A stretch of 64,000 bases of DNA. It comes from Saccharomycopsis crataegensis (taxonomy: Eukaryota; Ascomycota; Saccharomycetes; Ascoideales; Saccharomycopsidaceae). The DNA is taken from NCBI RefSeq assembly GCF_037102585.1, contig NW_027043821.1, positions 124,001-188,000 of the forward strand. Direction: 5' to 3'. Below, piece by piece: positions 1 to 9,078 of this stretch. The notes beneath the pieces are model-generated. The model saw only the letters and a program-made list of their open reading frames with translations, searched no databases and was not told the origin of the DNA. Both the position numbers and the translations under genes were made by a program. Numbering within the stretch: the first letter of the stretch is position 1; every line of letters starts with the position of its first letter.

Positions 1-1
1 T

Positions 2-1165
2 TCGACTGCTTCAATTCTAGGCCTCTTGCCGACACTTACTCAAGGTGGATGTATCGCTATTACTGACAAATTTTCAGCTCGCAATTTTTGGTACCAGGCA
101 AAAGTCTCTGGAGCTTCTCACATCCAATATGTTGGCGAAATTTGCCGTTATTTACTAAGTCGCCCTCCTAACCCGGCGATTGAAACAACTCACAACGTGA
201 AAGTCGCCTATGGGAATGGTTTACGAAAAGACATTTGGGGTCTGTTCAAAGAACGATTCCATATTGATGCCGTGGGTGAGTTTTTTGCTTCCACGGAATC
301 TCCGATTGCCACCACTTCATTTCAATATGGTGATTTTGGAATCGGGGCGTGTCGTAATTATGGTACGTTTATCAATTTTATACTTTCTTTCCAACAAAGG
401 CTTGTGAAGATGGATTCAGAAAATCCTGATGAAATTTATCGTGATCCAAAGGATGGGCTCTCTCGTGAGCCGAAGGTTGGCGAACCAGGTCAACTTCTAT
501 TCCGTATCATGAATTCTAAATCTACCTACAAAGACTTTCAAGGATATAAAAATGATTCTAGTGAAACGAGCAAGAAAATTGTCACCAATGTTTTCCGCAA
601 AAATGATTGCTGGATGAAAACTGGGGACCTACTACAAAAGGATTCTTATGGATTATTTTATTTTGTGGATAGATTGGGTGACACTTTCCGTTGGAAAAGT
701 GAAAATGTCAGTACCAACGAAGTGGAAATACAATTCAACGAGCTGGGATTAGTTGAAAATGCTGTTGTTGTGGGTCTCAAGGTGCCAGGTTATGAAGGTC
801 GTGCAGGCTACGTGATTTTGAAACCAAATCTTGAACTCATTGAAAAGATTGAAAAGGAGGCCGGAAAGGCAGATGATTTAATCCCTCATAACACATTTAC
901 GAGTGAGATGTTGAAAACATTGGCTCACCATGCCCAAACGCATTTACCTAAGTATGCTGTTCCTGTGTTTGTGAAAATTGTGAAACAATACAAAACTACG
1001 GATACTCATAAGATCATCAAGAATTACTATAAGAATGAGGAGTTTTATGAAAATGAAACCTGCGGTAAAGATGGCGAGGAAGTATATTGGTTGACCAAGA
1101 ATGAGTATAAGAGACTAACCAAGGCAGACTGGCAAGCTATTGTGAAAGCTGATATTAAGCTATGA
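2..1165 (+). CDS. FAT1: FAT1, very-long-chain acyl-CoA synthetase / fatty acid transporter (5' part outside window)
   Basis: The frame is open from base 2, so the window cuts the gene; about 387 C-terminal residues are visible. Family knowledge: Fat1 activates very-long-chain fatty acids to CoA esters using ATP and assists fatty acid uptake at lipid droplets, ER and peroxisomes. Seen: the C-terminal half of an AMP-binding fold, including the YVGEICRYLL and AYGNGLRKDIW segments and the FATP signature DRLGDTFRWKSENVST near position 670. These match yeast Fat1 rather than the FAA long-chain synthetases. The C-terminus is -IKL, a possible weak type-1 peroxisomal signal (inference). The stop codon lies inside the first unit of a 24-bp tandem triplication, so the last two sense codons and the stop are copied twice more downstream. 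PHR1 follows in the same direction. Confidence 0.93.
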   Translation, partial: STASILGLLPTLTQGGCIAITDKFSARNFWYQAKVSGASHIQYVGEICRYLLSRPPNPAIETTHNVKVAYGNGLRKDIWGLFKERFHIDAVGEFFASTESPIATTSFQYGDFGIGACRNYGTFINFILSFQQRLVKMDSENPDEIYRDPKDGLSREPKVGEPGQLLFRIMNSKSTYKDFQGYKNDSSETSKKIVTNVFRKNDCWMKTGDLLQKDSYGLFYFVDRLGDTFRWKSENVSTNEVEIQFNELGLVENAVVVGLKVPGYEGRAGYVILKPNLELIEKIEKEAGKADDLIPHNTFTSEMLKTLAHHAQTHLPKYAVPVFVKIVKQYKTTDTHKIIKNYYKNEEFYENETCGKDGEEVYWLTKNEYKRLTKADWQAIVKADIKL

Positions 1166-1228
1166 TCTGATATTTTTATTAAGCTATGATCTGATATTTT
1201 TATTAAGCTATGATCTGATATTTTTATT
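1157..1228 (+). repeat. 24-bp tandem repeat, three perfect copies, spanning the FAT1 stop codon
   Basis: Three identical 24-bp units run head to tail at 1157-1180, 1181-1204 and 1205-1228. Each begins AAGCTATGATCTGATA and ends in TTTTTATT. The first unit supplies the terminal Lys-Leu-stop (AAG CTA TGA) of FAT1. The rest form the start of its 3' UTR. Perfect identity suggests a recent slippage or expansion event. Confidence 0.95.
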
Positions 1229-1675
1229 TATCCGTAGAGTAAGATTATATTTATATATAAATAAACACATATATATTTCTGTTGTTGTTTTTCTGTTGTT
1301 GTTTTTTTACCATTTACAGCATAGCACATCAAGATTTGAAAAGAAAACCTATGTCTAAACTGAATATTAGATATCAGATAAACATGCAAAGTAGATTTTA
1401 AAGTGGCTGTGAGAGTAAGAGCAGTCTGAAGAACCTAAACTTTCTGAACTTCCTATTGTGAGTTTTCTGGTTTTATTCCTTGCGTTCATCAAGTGCCCAG
1501 TTTCTGCTAATTGTCATTTCCTGTTTCCATTTTTTTCCATTTGACGCAGCGTCATGCTTGTGCATAAGCAATTGACAATTTTCCATGAATAGAAATTAAA
1601 AATAAATTGAGCACTTGTGGACAAAACTATGCTATCTACTTACGGGAAATATGTTGTAACAACAAATTCTGAAAG
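1229..1675. other. FAT1-PHR1 intergenic region
   Basis: This holds the FAT1 3' flank (short TA runs, then repeated TGTTGTTTTTC) and the PHR1 promoter. The only distinctive site is the TGACGC-A-GCGTCA palindrome near 1548. I see no ORF of interest. Confidence 0.6.
1542..1554. promoter_or_regulatory. Perfect 13-bp palindrome TGACGC-A-GCGTCA upstream of PHR1
   Basis: Two TGACG half-sites face each other 122 bp before the PHR1 start codon. TGACG half-sites are the core for ATF/CREB-type and related bZIP factors. Binding, and a role in damage-induced PHR1 expression, are inference. Confidence 0.5.
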
Positions 1676-3391
1676 ATGTCTGAGCCTCCTGTGAAGAAAC
1701 AAAAGATTGAAAGCCCCAACAATTCTCTTGGAACCTTCTCCAGCCCCTATTATCCCCGATCATCGACGTTGAAACTCGCCAAACGCTACGACAATGATGG
1801 CGATAAGCCGTACTACATTCTTCAGAAACGGTTGGATTCCACCGAGTCATCCAGAAACTCCATGTTGAACAAGATATCTTCAGATGGGAAACTTGTTGCT
1901 CATATGTTTCTTCGTGACCTAAGAATGAAGGATAATGTCGCCCTTCATAAAGCCAGTATGACGGCCCGCAAGTTAAAAGTTCCATTGGTGACATTTTGGG
2001 TGATTTGCTTAGAATCCTGGAAAACGCATTCAATGAGCCCATTTCAGGCGACTTATCGTCTTGAAAGTTTGAAGTTGTTACAGAAAAAATTAAAAAAACA
2101 GAAAATTCCACTATATATAGTGGAGGCTGAGAAAAAGCTGGAGATCGCCAGTTGTATTGAAAGTTTCTGCAAACTGAGGAATATTGGCGCAGTTTTCACT
2201 AATATGGAATATGAAGTCGATGAACTTAGGTTATTGTCCTCGTTAAATGATCAGCTTGCAAAGAACAATATCGCATTTAACCTGTACAACGACACATGCT
2301 TGGTGAAACCAGGTACTTTATCCACAAAGCAAGGCGGACAGTTCAAAGTCTTCAAACCTTGGTTCAATTGTTGGTTGCAATATTTGAAAGACAGAAATGA
2401 GGAATCCAAAGAGGACGAATATCCTTTCTTTGATTATGAATTAGTGGGCGACATTAATGAAAATTTCCATTATGACGAAAATGACAAAGCTTTAACAGTT
2501 CCTGGTATCCCTACAGAATATGAGCTAACAGCGTCCCAGAGACAGAACTTTGATGATTTATATCATCTTGGTGAAGAAAGTGCCTTGAAAACCGTGAAAT
2601 CCTTCCTCAGTTCTCCAAAACTCACAAAATATTCCACTGGCCGTGGTGATTTATCAAAGCCATCAACTTCCCGTATAAGTCACTACCTAGCGAATGGAAT
2701 TATCTCATTGAGAACTATTATGAGTGAAATCATCACTGACAATTCAATTGGTGATAAATCTTTGAATTTCAAAGGAAGTACTCTCGAATATGTACGCCAA
2801 TTAGCCTGGAGAGATTATTATAAGCATGTCATTGCTCATTGGCCAACTATTTGCATGTATCAGTCTTTCACTGGTCCCATGAGTGAGGATCTTGAATGGG
2901 AGAATGACGCTTCACAATTCGAAAAGTGGTGTGAAGGTATGACGGGATATCCTGTGATTGACGCTTCAATAAGAGAGCTTGTTGCCACGGGGTACACCTC
3001 GAACCGTAATCGTATGATTGCAGCATCATTCTTAGTTAAGCATCTCCTTATTGATTGGAGATATGGTGAGAGATGGTTCATGGAACACTTGGTCGATGGA
3101 GACTTTGCTTCCAATAATGGTGGATGGGGATTCATCAGTAGTTTTGGTGTTAATTCCCAGCCATGGTTCCGAATCATGAACCCTTGGACTCAAAGTGAGA
3201 AATTCGATGCCGCAAAGTATATTAAAAAATGGGTGCCTGAATTGAAAGATATTCCTGATAATAAAGTTCACAACCCATATTCGAATGGATTTTCTGCCGA
3301 TGCTAGAGCCAATGGTTATCCTGAGCCAATGGTTGAACACAGTAAATGCCGTGAAAGGGCTTTGGACTGGTACGATAGAATGAAGAACTAA
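1676..3391 (+). CDS. PHR1: PHR1, class I CPD photolyase
   Basis: Predicted 571-aa deoxyribodipyrimidine photolyase. It binds FAD and an antenna cofactor and splits UV-induced cyclobutane dimers with light energy, in nucleus and mitochondria in relatives. Seen: the N-terminal Rossmann antenna domain beginning near residue 78 (FLRDLRMKDN), then the FAD-binding helical domain. The latter contains TGRGDLSKPSTSRIS, QLAWRDYYKH, the substrate-pocket WCEGMTGYPVIDAS, TSNRNRMIAASFL and DWRYGERWFMEHLVDGD, all diagnostic and unbroken. The length equals that of yeast Phr1. The start is the first ATG of the frame and follows a short AT-rich leader. The N-terminus (PPVKKQKI) could act as a basic nuclear signal. 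The gene converges with the unknown gene at 3842-5368. Confidence 0.97.
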   Translation: MSEPPVKKQKIESPNNSLGTFSSPYYPRSSTLKLAKRYDNDGDKPYYILQKRLDSTESSRNSMLNKISSDGKLVAHMFLRDLRMKDNVALHKASMTARKLKVPLVTFWVICLESWKTHSMSPFQATYRLESLKLLQKKLKKQKIPLYIVEAEKKLEIASCIESFCKLRNIGAVFTNMEYEVDELRLLSSLNDQLAKNNIAFNLYNDTCLVKPGTLSTKQGGQFKVFKPWFNCWLQYLKDRNEESKEDEYPFFDYELVGDINENFHYDENDKALTVPGIPTEYELTASQRQNFDDLYHLGEESALKTVKSFLSSPKLTKYSTGRGDLSKPSTSRISHYLANGIISLRTIMSEIITDNSIGDKSLNFKGSTLEYVRQLAWRDYYKHVIAHWPTICMYQSFTGPMSEDLEWENDASQFEKWCEGMTGYPVIDASIRELVATGYTSNRNRMIAASFLVKHLLIDWRYGERWFMEHLVDGDFASNNGGWGFISSFGVNSQPWFRIMNPWTQSEKFDAAKYIKKWVPELKDIPDNKVHNPYSNGFSADARANGYPEPMVEHSKCRERALDWYDRMKN

Positions 3392-3841
3392 AGGTGAAGC
3401 ATAATGGTAAACTGTAGCAATAAAGTAAAAATGCTAAATCGATATTTTTGGTACACTATATAGGCCAATGATTGCATGAAATTTACTTATTTGTGTTTAG
3501 AATCCTGAATTTTTGAATCATTATTTGGCTTTATTTATGTGCCTAGTAGTTTTTTGTTTCATTGCAATAATAATATTTGTAAGTTGAAACATGAACCGTG
3601 ATCCATACCTTTCTTGGAAACAAGTTGCAGTGCAATAAATTGTCTACAATTTTCCTTGGGCAAAAACCTCTAGTGAAAAAAGATTTTAGTAAAAGGCAAA
3701 GAGAAATAAATATTAATAGCAATCATAAAAAATAAGCATTTAAATAATGATGATATGGAATATAATATAATATAAAATAAAGAAAGCAACACACAAGTAA
3801 TAATGAGCATTTAAAGTTAATAAATAAAGACACTTTGGTGA
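3392..3841. other. Convergent 3' spacer
   Basis: AT-rich 3' flanks of PHR1 and the following minus-strand gene, rich in AATAAA-like and TAATATAATATAA stretches that fit polyadenylation on both strands. No ORF or RNA gene seen. Confidence 0.55.
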
Positions 3842-5368
3842 TTAACGATTGAAGTTTGTACCCAAAATTTCATCCAACTCTTTATTTCCACAGCCAGTAA
3901 GAATAATAACTTTTTTATTCTTCAAGACAGTTTGCTTCAAATTGCCACTTGTCAAGTCCCATTGTAACATCTGGAAATCGTTGTACACAACAAAACAGTC
4001 GCTGTTTGGAAGTAAATGAAGTTTCATTCTAGATTTGTACCGTGGATAAGCAATGGTCTTTTTGACCCATTCTGGAGAACACGCTTCATATTTAGCATTG
4101 CTAGCTACCTCAATGTTCGGGAAAGTAGGACTCTCGTACCTTTGAAAGTCACCTTCTTCATCATAACGGCTGGAATCTGCCTCACCAGACCTGAAAGTCT
4201 CAATTTTAAGGACCCTCAGAGAGGAATTTCTTATAATTTTCACAAACTTCAACTCTGGATAAGAAAATTCCTTGCAAAGAGTGGCATGCACATTTGGCTC
4301 TCTAGAATCTACCATAACTCTATTTTCAAGCTTTTGTTCTCTTTTATGGATATTATAAGAACCGCTGAAGCTAACCTTCTTGAATTGAGGTTGCCGCGAT
4401 TCAGAAAGAGGTCTCTTTACATTCAATAACTTAAGTGAGAGCCCATTTCCAATATCATGGTATGAATCTCCTAATGTGCATCTCAGATCAAGTGTGGAAG
4501 TATGAACCAAGTCATAATACCTCATTTGTAAGTCAGTATTTCTTATCATTCCAGAAATTAAGCTTTCCATTGAATCATGCAAGAAAAACCGAGCGTCAAG
4601 CTTGCTAGTAAAGGGCCTTCCTTGAGGACGTGCACTTCCAGTCCTTTTCTGAATAGCAGAAGCTGGTTGTATTGGAGTATAATGACGACGTTTGGCAAGT
4701 TTAAGGGATGAATGTGGGCTTTTTGATGACGAAGTAATCTGGTATTCAGAATTTGTGGAAGAAGGAAGGGTAGGAGTGGAACGACTTCTAGTGATAGCAC
4801 CATATATTGGAGGAAGGTTACAGTTTATGGCAGTAATTTCAGAATTAGAAAGTGGTGATACAGAAAGTGGATCCATCATAGAGGCTTTTGGTGTTAAAGA
4901 GAATTCACCATTATTGGTTTGTTTTGCACTTAGAAGTTGAGACTCATGACCTTCATAGGAGCTTTGTGACACCAATGAATATGAAAGACACGATGATGTT
5001 GGTGTTGACGAAAACGATTGTGAAGATTCTGTAAGAGGTAATGAAGTAGTATCTTCCATTTTGATGGGATAAACAGTACGCTTAGAACCCTTTATGACTT
5101 CCTGCTTGTTATCATTTGAGCAATCAAGAGGACCACAATAATCGGCTAAACGTGAGTTGGAAGCTCTTGGAATTGGGTTTTCAGAAGCTGGATACGCTAA
5201 ATTATATGTTGGATTCAATTCTTTTTCATTCTTCCAGATTTCTCTTCCTTTTGGACAAGTTTCACGGACACAGCTTTCTCTGGGGTTGTAAGAAGTGCCA
5301 GGCCAGTAAGGTGTCTGAAGTATATCATAGTTCAACAAAGAAGAGATCTTCATTGGCTCACTGACCAT
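3842..5368 (-). CDS. Uncharacterised serine-rich protein, 508 aa
   Basis: Not recognised. The frame is a clean 508 codons. Its start ATG has A-rich context (AAAATGG). The N-terminal half (about residues 1-240) is low complexity, rich in Ser, Thr, Pro and Asn with runs such as SSTPTSSC, and includes a basic stretch KLAKRRHYTPIQP near 225. The C-terminal half (about 255-508) looks folded: alternating hydrophobic and charged segments, the conserved-looking SKLDARFFLHDSMESLISGM, and a hydrophobic end segment KKVIILTGCGNKELDEILG. No membrane span or zinc motif is visible. A 1.85-kb upstream spacer, unusually long here, fits a heavily regulated gene such as a developmental or transcriptional regulator (inference only). 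Confidence 0.8.
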   Translation of the reverse strand: MVSEPMKISSLLNYDILQTPYWPGTSYNPRESCVRETCPKGREIWKNEKELNPTYNLAYPASENPIPRASNSRLADYCGPLDCSNDNKQEVIKGSKRTVYPIKMEDTTSLPLTESSQSFSSTPTSSCLSYSLVSQSSYEGHESQLLSAKQTNNGEFSLTPKASMMDPLSVSPLSNSEITAINCNLPPIYGAITRSRSTPTLPSSTNSEYQITSSSKSPHSSLKLAKRRHYTPIQPASAIQKRTGSARPQGRPFTSKLDARFFLHDSMESLISGMIRNTDLQMRYYDLVHTSTLDLRCTLGDSYHDIGNGLSLKLLNVKRPLSESRQPQFKKVSFSGSYNIHKREQKLENRVMVDSREPNVHATLCKEFSYPELKFVKIIRNSSLRVLKIETFRSGEADSSRYDEEGDFQRYESPTFPNIEVASNAKYEACSPEWVKKTIAYPRYKSRMKLHLLPNSDCFVVYNDFQMLQWDLTSGNLKQTVLKNKKVIILTGCGNKELDEILGTNFNR

Positions 5369-7221
5369 TTTGAATGAGACGATAGAGTTATTAAAGGATC
5401 AGAATTATTTGAAAACACAAGGTATCAAAGAAGAAAAAGTATACCATGCAGGGAAACAAAGTTATCTTCACTCAGGACAAAAATATTTCTGAGGAAAGCT
5501 ATTTGTAATTGGGAAGCACGATAAAAGAGCATACTAACTTAGAAGCACTAAAAAGCTGTCAAAAAAAGTGGGAAATATGATGATAATTATACGAAAATTG
5601 AAGCTATTATTAGGTCTAAAGATTCAGGAGATGATGGAGTTGGGGCAATTGACATAATTGCAAGATGTGGTATTTAAGTGGTCCTCACCATTATGGTCCT
5701 TCAAAAGAGAAAGGATAAAAAAAGAAGAAAAAGAAAAGAAAAGACCCTCAATCCTCATTTATTGTATATGAATAGATATTAAAATAACAATAAATCCATA
5801 TATTCAATTCATTTTTTATGAAATTTTCCTTTTCTTATTTGTTTATCAGTTGTTTTAGAAGACAGGCTGTGCTGGATTTCTATGTTTAGCCGTTCAAAAG
5901 ATGGAATTTCAACCAAATCTACAATTTACACCAGCGTGGTGAAGAGCCCACATAAATAGATAACCATTCCAAGTTTAATTTATTATAATATCGCTTTGTA
6001 TTGAAGATACATGACATATTTGAATTAGACTAACTTGGTGCCAACCCCCACAAATATTCGATAATCCCACAATTCGCATGGATTTAAGGGAATCGATCAA
6101 AATCATAAGAATAAAAGGAAAGTAAAAAATAGGAAAGTAAACAATGAGAAAGTAGATATTCTGTTATCAGAGGCCCTTATTCTCCCAATTCAATGTATAT
6201 ACATACATGAGCTTTGAAAGTTCACCGTGTGTTTGGAGGCAGGTTCTTCATTAGTAACGGCTTTGAAACGTCGCATATACATACTGAGTGATGGTGAATG
6301 GTAGAAGCAGAATCATTGACGTCAAAACACGATACCAGAAGACCATCACTCACCAAAGGAAACTGCCAAAAAACATCTAAATGAGGCTGAAAAAAAAAAA
6401 AAGTAACACACATCTTTCGGTTCTCGACACTCACGCAAAAACTCATTCTGTGTGCCTCATTCAGCCCCATGACTGTCGAACTAACACCAATTGATGCACC
6501 ATCTTCAAGCAGAACTCAATAAATAAGTGCAGACCAAAAAGAATTATTTGCGTTATATTGAGTGGAGCTCTCAATTCATCAAAAAGAACACAAAATAATG
6601 GACAGAGACAGGTATTTGTAAAGAAATACATCGCCATGCTAATGCACTGATGACGAGGTATCAAGAGTTTGTCATTCTTCTCAAATGTTTTAATCATGTC
6701 GCGAATACAGATACAAAAATAAATGAATATTGTATTTTTTTATTTAAAATACCAACATATTGTGATAGAAATTTATATCAATTAGAGTGATATAAGCAAA
6801 TATACATACATAAACAAGCACAAAAAAAACAAACAAAACAAAACAAAATAACCCACTTCTGCATTCAATCAAAGATAAGGAAAAACCATAATATCATTCT
6901 AAATCATGTGTTTGACAAATGAAACCATGGAATACAGCACATATTTTTCATTTTTATTTTCTTAGGCCCCAAAGATGAAATAACTAACTAGGATACTAAA
7001 AAGCAAATCCCATACCACAATAAAGCATTCAATTTTTCCACTGATCAAATAATACTATCTTCATATATGTTTCAAGTTTAGTAAGAACTTAAAACGACTC
7101 ATTGTAAAAAAATGAAATAAATAAAATAAAAGTAATCCTGCAAATCACACTTTACCGCTTAAAGCTACCACATTCTCCCATAACTCATTGACATTTAATT
7201 AAAATCTATTTGATAAAAAGA
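5369..7221. other. Long intergenic region (1.85 kb)
   Basis: Upstream of the minus-strand 508-aa gene and downstream of ATG18. Only short ORFs (up to about 80 codons, with no coding character) and simple A-rich stretches (for example AAACAAAACAAAAC near 6830) are present. I see no tRNA, snoRNA boxes I would trust, or transposon fragment. Its length makes it a candidate extended promoter or long 5' leader. Confidence 0.6.
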
Positions 7222-8742
7222 TCATTCATCAAGCAATGAATACTGTTTGATTAAAACGCATTCCCCTCCTTTTTCAAGTGGGACGTTGTAGATGTAGAAC
7301 ATCCCTTCGTCAGTGGCGATCATAACATAACTCAGATTATGGCTCAATGCCACCACACTAAGAGTTCCTCCAAAATTTGGACCACCATTACTGGAACCGC
7401 CAGCAGAATTATCGCCATCACTGGATTCTAGTATTTCGTTACCATCTTGATCAATCTTGGCTCTTGATTTTGGTAGTTTAATAAAGGCAAAATGGCGGAC
7501 AGGCTCCAAAATAGATGTTAATTGCTGAGGAAGATAGTTTGTCATAATTAAATTGCTGAATTTTTTTGATTTGCTCCAAATAAGACCAGATATAGAGGAA
7601 GACCTTTTCTTATTTGACAAGAGTGAGTTGATCAACAGCTCATCAGTTGGCGAGGCAGGCTGTGTGGAAATATCGGCTTCGTGAGTTGAGGCTAAAACCC
7701 TTGCACTTTGGGATGAAGCAATTGAAGAGCTTGTGCTTGTTCTACGAAGTTCGTTACCTTCTTCACCATTATTTTCGATATCATTATCATTTTCAGCCGA
7801 ACCTGGAATGCCACTATTGTTATCACTGCCCAATTTGAAAATATGGATAGTTTGGTTGCTTGAACAAGAGCACAACAATGTCGAATCTAAATTAAAGTTC
7901 AATGAATGAATCAATGTTCCCGCCATACCTCTTCTAAATTCACCAATCTTCTTACCGCCTGGCCTGGTTTCAAATACTCGTATGATGGTTCCCTTGTGTG
8001 ATGCGGTGGCCGCCAAACTTCCTTCACTATTTAAAGACACTGTGGCAAGTTCACTTTTATGGGCCACAATAGCATTCATTGGTTGGATATTCAAAGCATC
8101 GTAAATGATAATTGTGCCATTGGTTTGAATTTTCCCGCTTGTTGAATTGCCACCATTGAGTGTGAGGTTACTATCAGTTGAAACCACGTCCAGCAAAGGA
8201 TGTTGATCAATTCCACTGCCGTTACTTGCCTTCCGCATACCCGAAGTATTGCTCCCAAAGCTCGATGAATGGGCAGGATAAGCTAAAATAGATTCATCAT
8301 TTACCGATAGAGCCACAATGCCTTGAGGGTTACGTGTGGTCTCAATTGTATGTAGCAACTTCATACAGCTAACGTCATAAACGAAAATTTGGTCCACAAG
8401 GACGACTACCAATCTTTTTCTATTAAGTTTGACACGGATTACCGCGCTTGGAAAAGTCAATTCACAAATAACAGATTTTCTTTTTGTGTTGATGATTTTG
8501 AGTCTTCTAGTTGACGCATTATTAACCACGGCAACCAAAGATGTAGAGAACAACATCTCTATAATTTTGTTTCCTCCTGATTCTCGCTGAGAAAAGCATT
8601 CCCCAAAAGGGTCACAATTGAAGATCCTAAGACCCTTATCGGTACCCATTCCAAGACAAGAGAAGTCTTGATTGAAGTTGAGGCATTGGATGCTGGTGCC
8701 CCCGCCACCAGCTCCATATCTAGAGTTATTATTCCAGTCCAT
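7222..8742 (-). CDS. ATG18: ATG18, PROPPIN phosphoinositide-binding autophagy protein
   Basis: Predicted 506-aa seven-bladed beta-propeller that binds PI3P and PI(3,5)P2, works with Atg2 in autophagosome growth, and controls vacuole size. Seen: N-terminal blade text INFxxFNQ-like (QCLNFNQDFSCLGMGTDKGLRIFNCDPFGE), RRLKIINTKRKSVICELTFP, LLHTIETTRNPQG, KGTIIRVFETRPGGKKIGEFRRG, with the diagnostic lipid-binding FRRG at residues 269-272. A long Ser/Asn-rich insertion follows about residue 310, before LPQQLTSILEPVRHFAFIKLP, as in Atg18. The blade-2 wording favours Atg18 over Atg21/Hsv2. It is divergent from the IBTK-like gene, sharing a 336-bp promoter region. Confidence 0.92.
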   Translation of the reverse strand: MDWNNNSRYGAGGGGTSIQCLNFNQDFSCLGMGTDKGLRIFNCDPFGECFSQRESGGNKIIEMLFSTSLVAVVNNASTRRLKIINTKRKSVICELTFPSAVIRVKLNRKRLVVVLVDQIFVYDVSCMKLLHTIETTRNPQGIVALSVNDESILAYPAHSSSFGSNTSGMRKASNGSGIDQHPLLDVVSTDSNLTLNGGNSTSGKIQTNGTIIIYDALNIQPMNAIVAHKSELATVSLNSEGSLAATASHKGTIIRVFETRPGGKKIGEFRRGMAGTLIHSLNFNLDSTLLCSCSSNQTIHIFKLGSDNNSGIPGSAENDNDIENNGEEGNELRRTSTSSSIASSQSARVLASTHEADISTQPASPTDELLINSLLSNKKRSSSISGLIWSKSKKFSNLIMTNYLPQQLTSILEPVRHFAFIKLPKSRAKIDQDGNEILESSDGDNSAGGSSNGGPNFGGTLSVVALSHNLSYVMIATDEGMFYIYNVPLEKGGECVLIKQYSLLDE

Positions 8743-9078
8743 GAGTGTGAGCAGTAATATTTGACAGAGATATGTTAGTACTGCTTATAATGTTATTCTT
8801 TTATTATGTTTTGCGTTATGGTTTTTATATATTATGGTTTTAAAGGACCTTCAATCGTGGGTTTATTTGGCATCACCCAAGGATTTGGAAATCATAGATG
8901 TATCCGCTACTAAACGCACTCTGTATTTTAGAGAATACCAATAGATCTACACAGCAGTAACAATCAATGAGACACAGGCACCACATTATAATCAATGTAT
9001 ATATATATATATGCTTATTTTAGATCATACATTCAGATCTCCCTGCAAATTTTCCATTCCCCCATCTAAAGAAGGAAG
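8743..9078. promoter_or_regulatory. Divergent promoter region, ATG18 / IBTK-like gene
   Basis: A 336-bp AT-rich spacer between two divergent genes. A (TA)n run near 9000-9012 could serve as a TATA element for the plus-strand gene. No specific factor site stands out. Confidence 0.45.
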
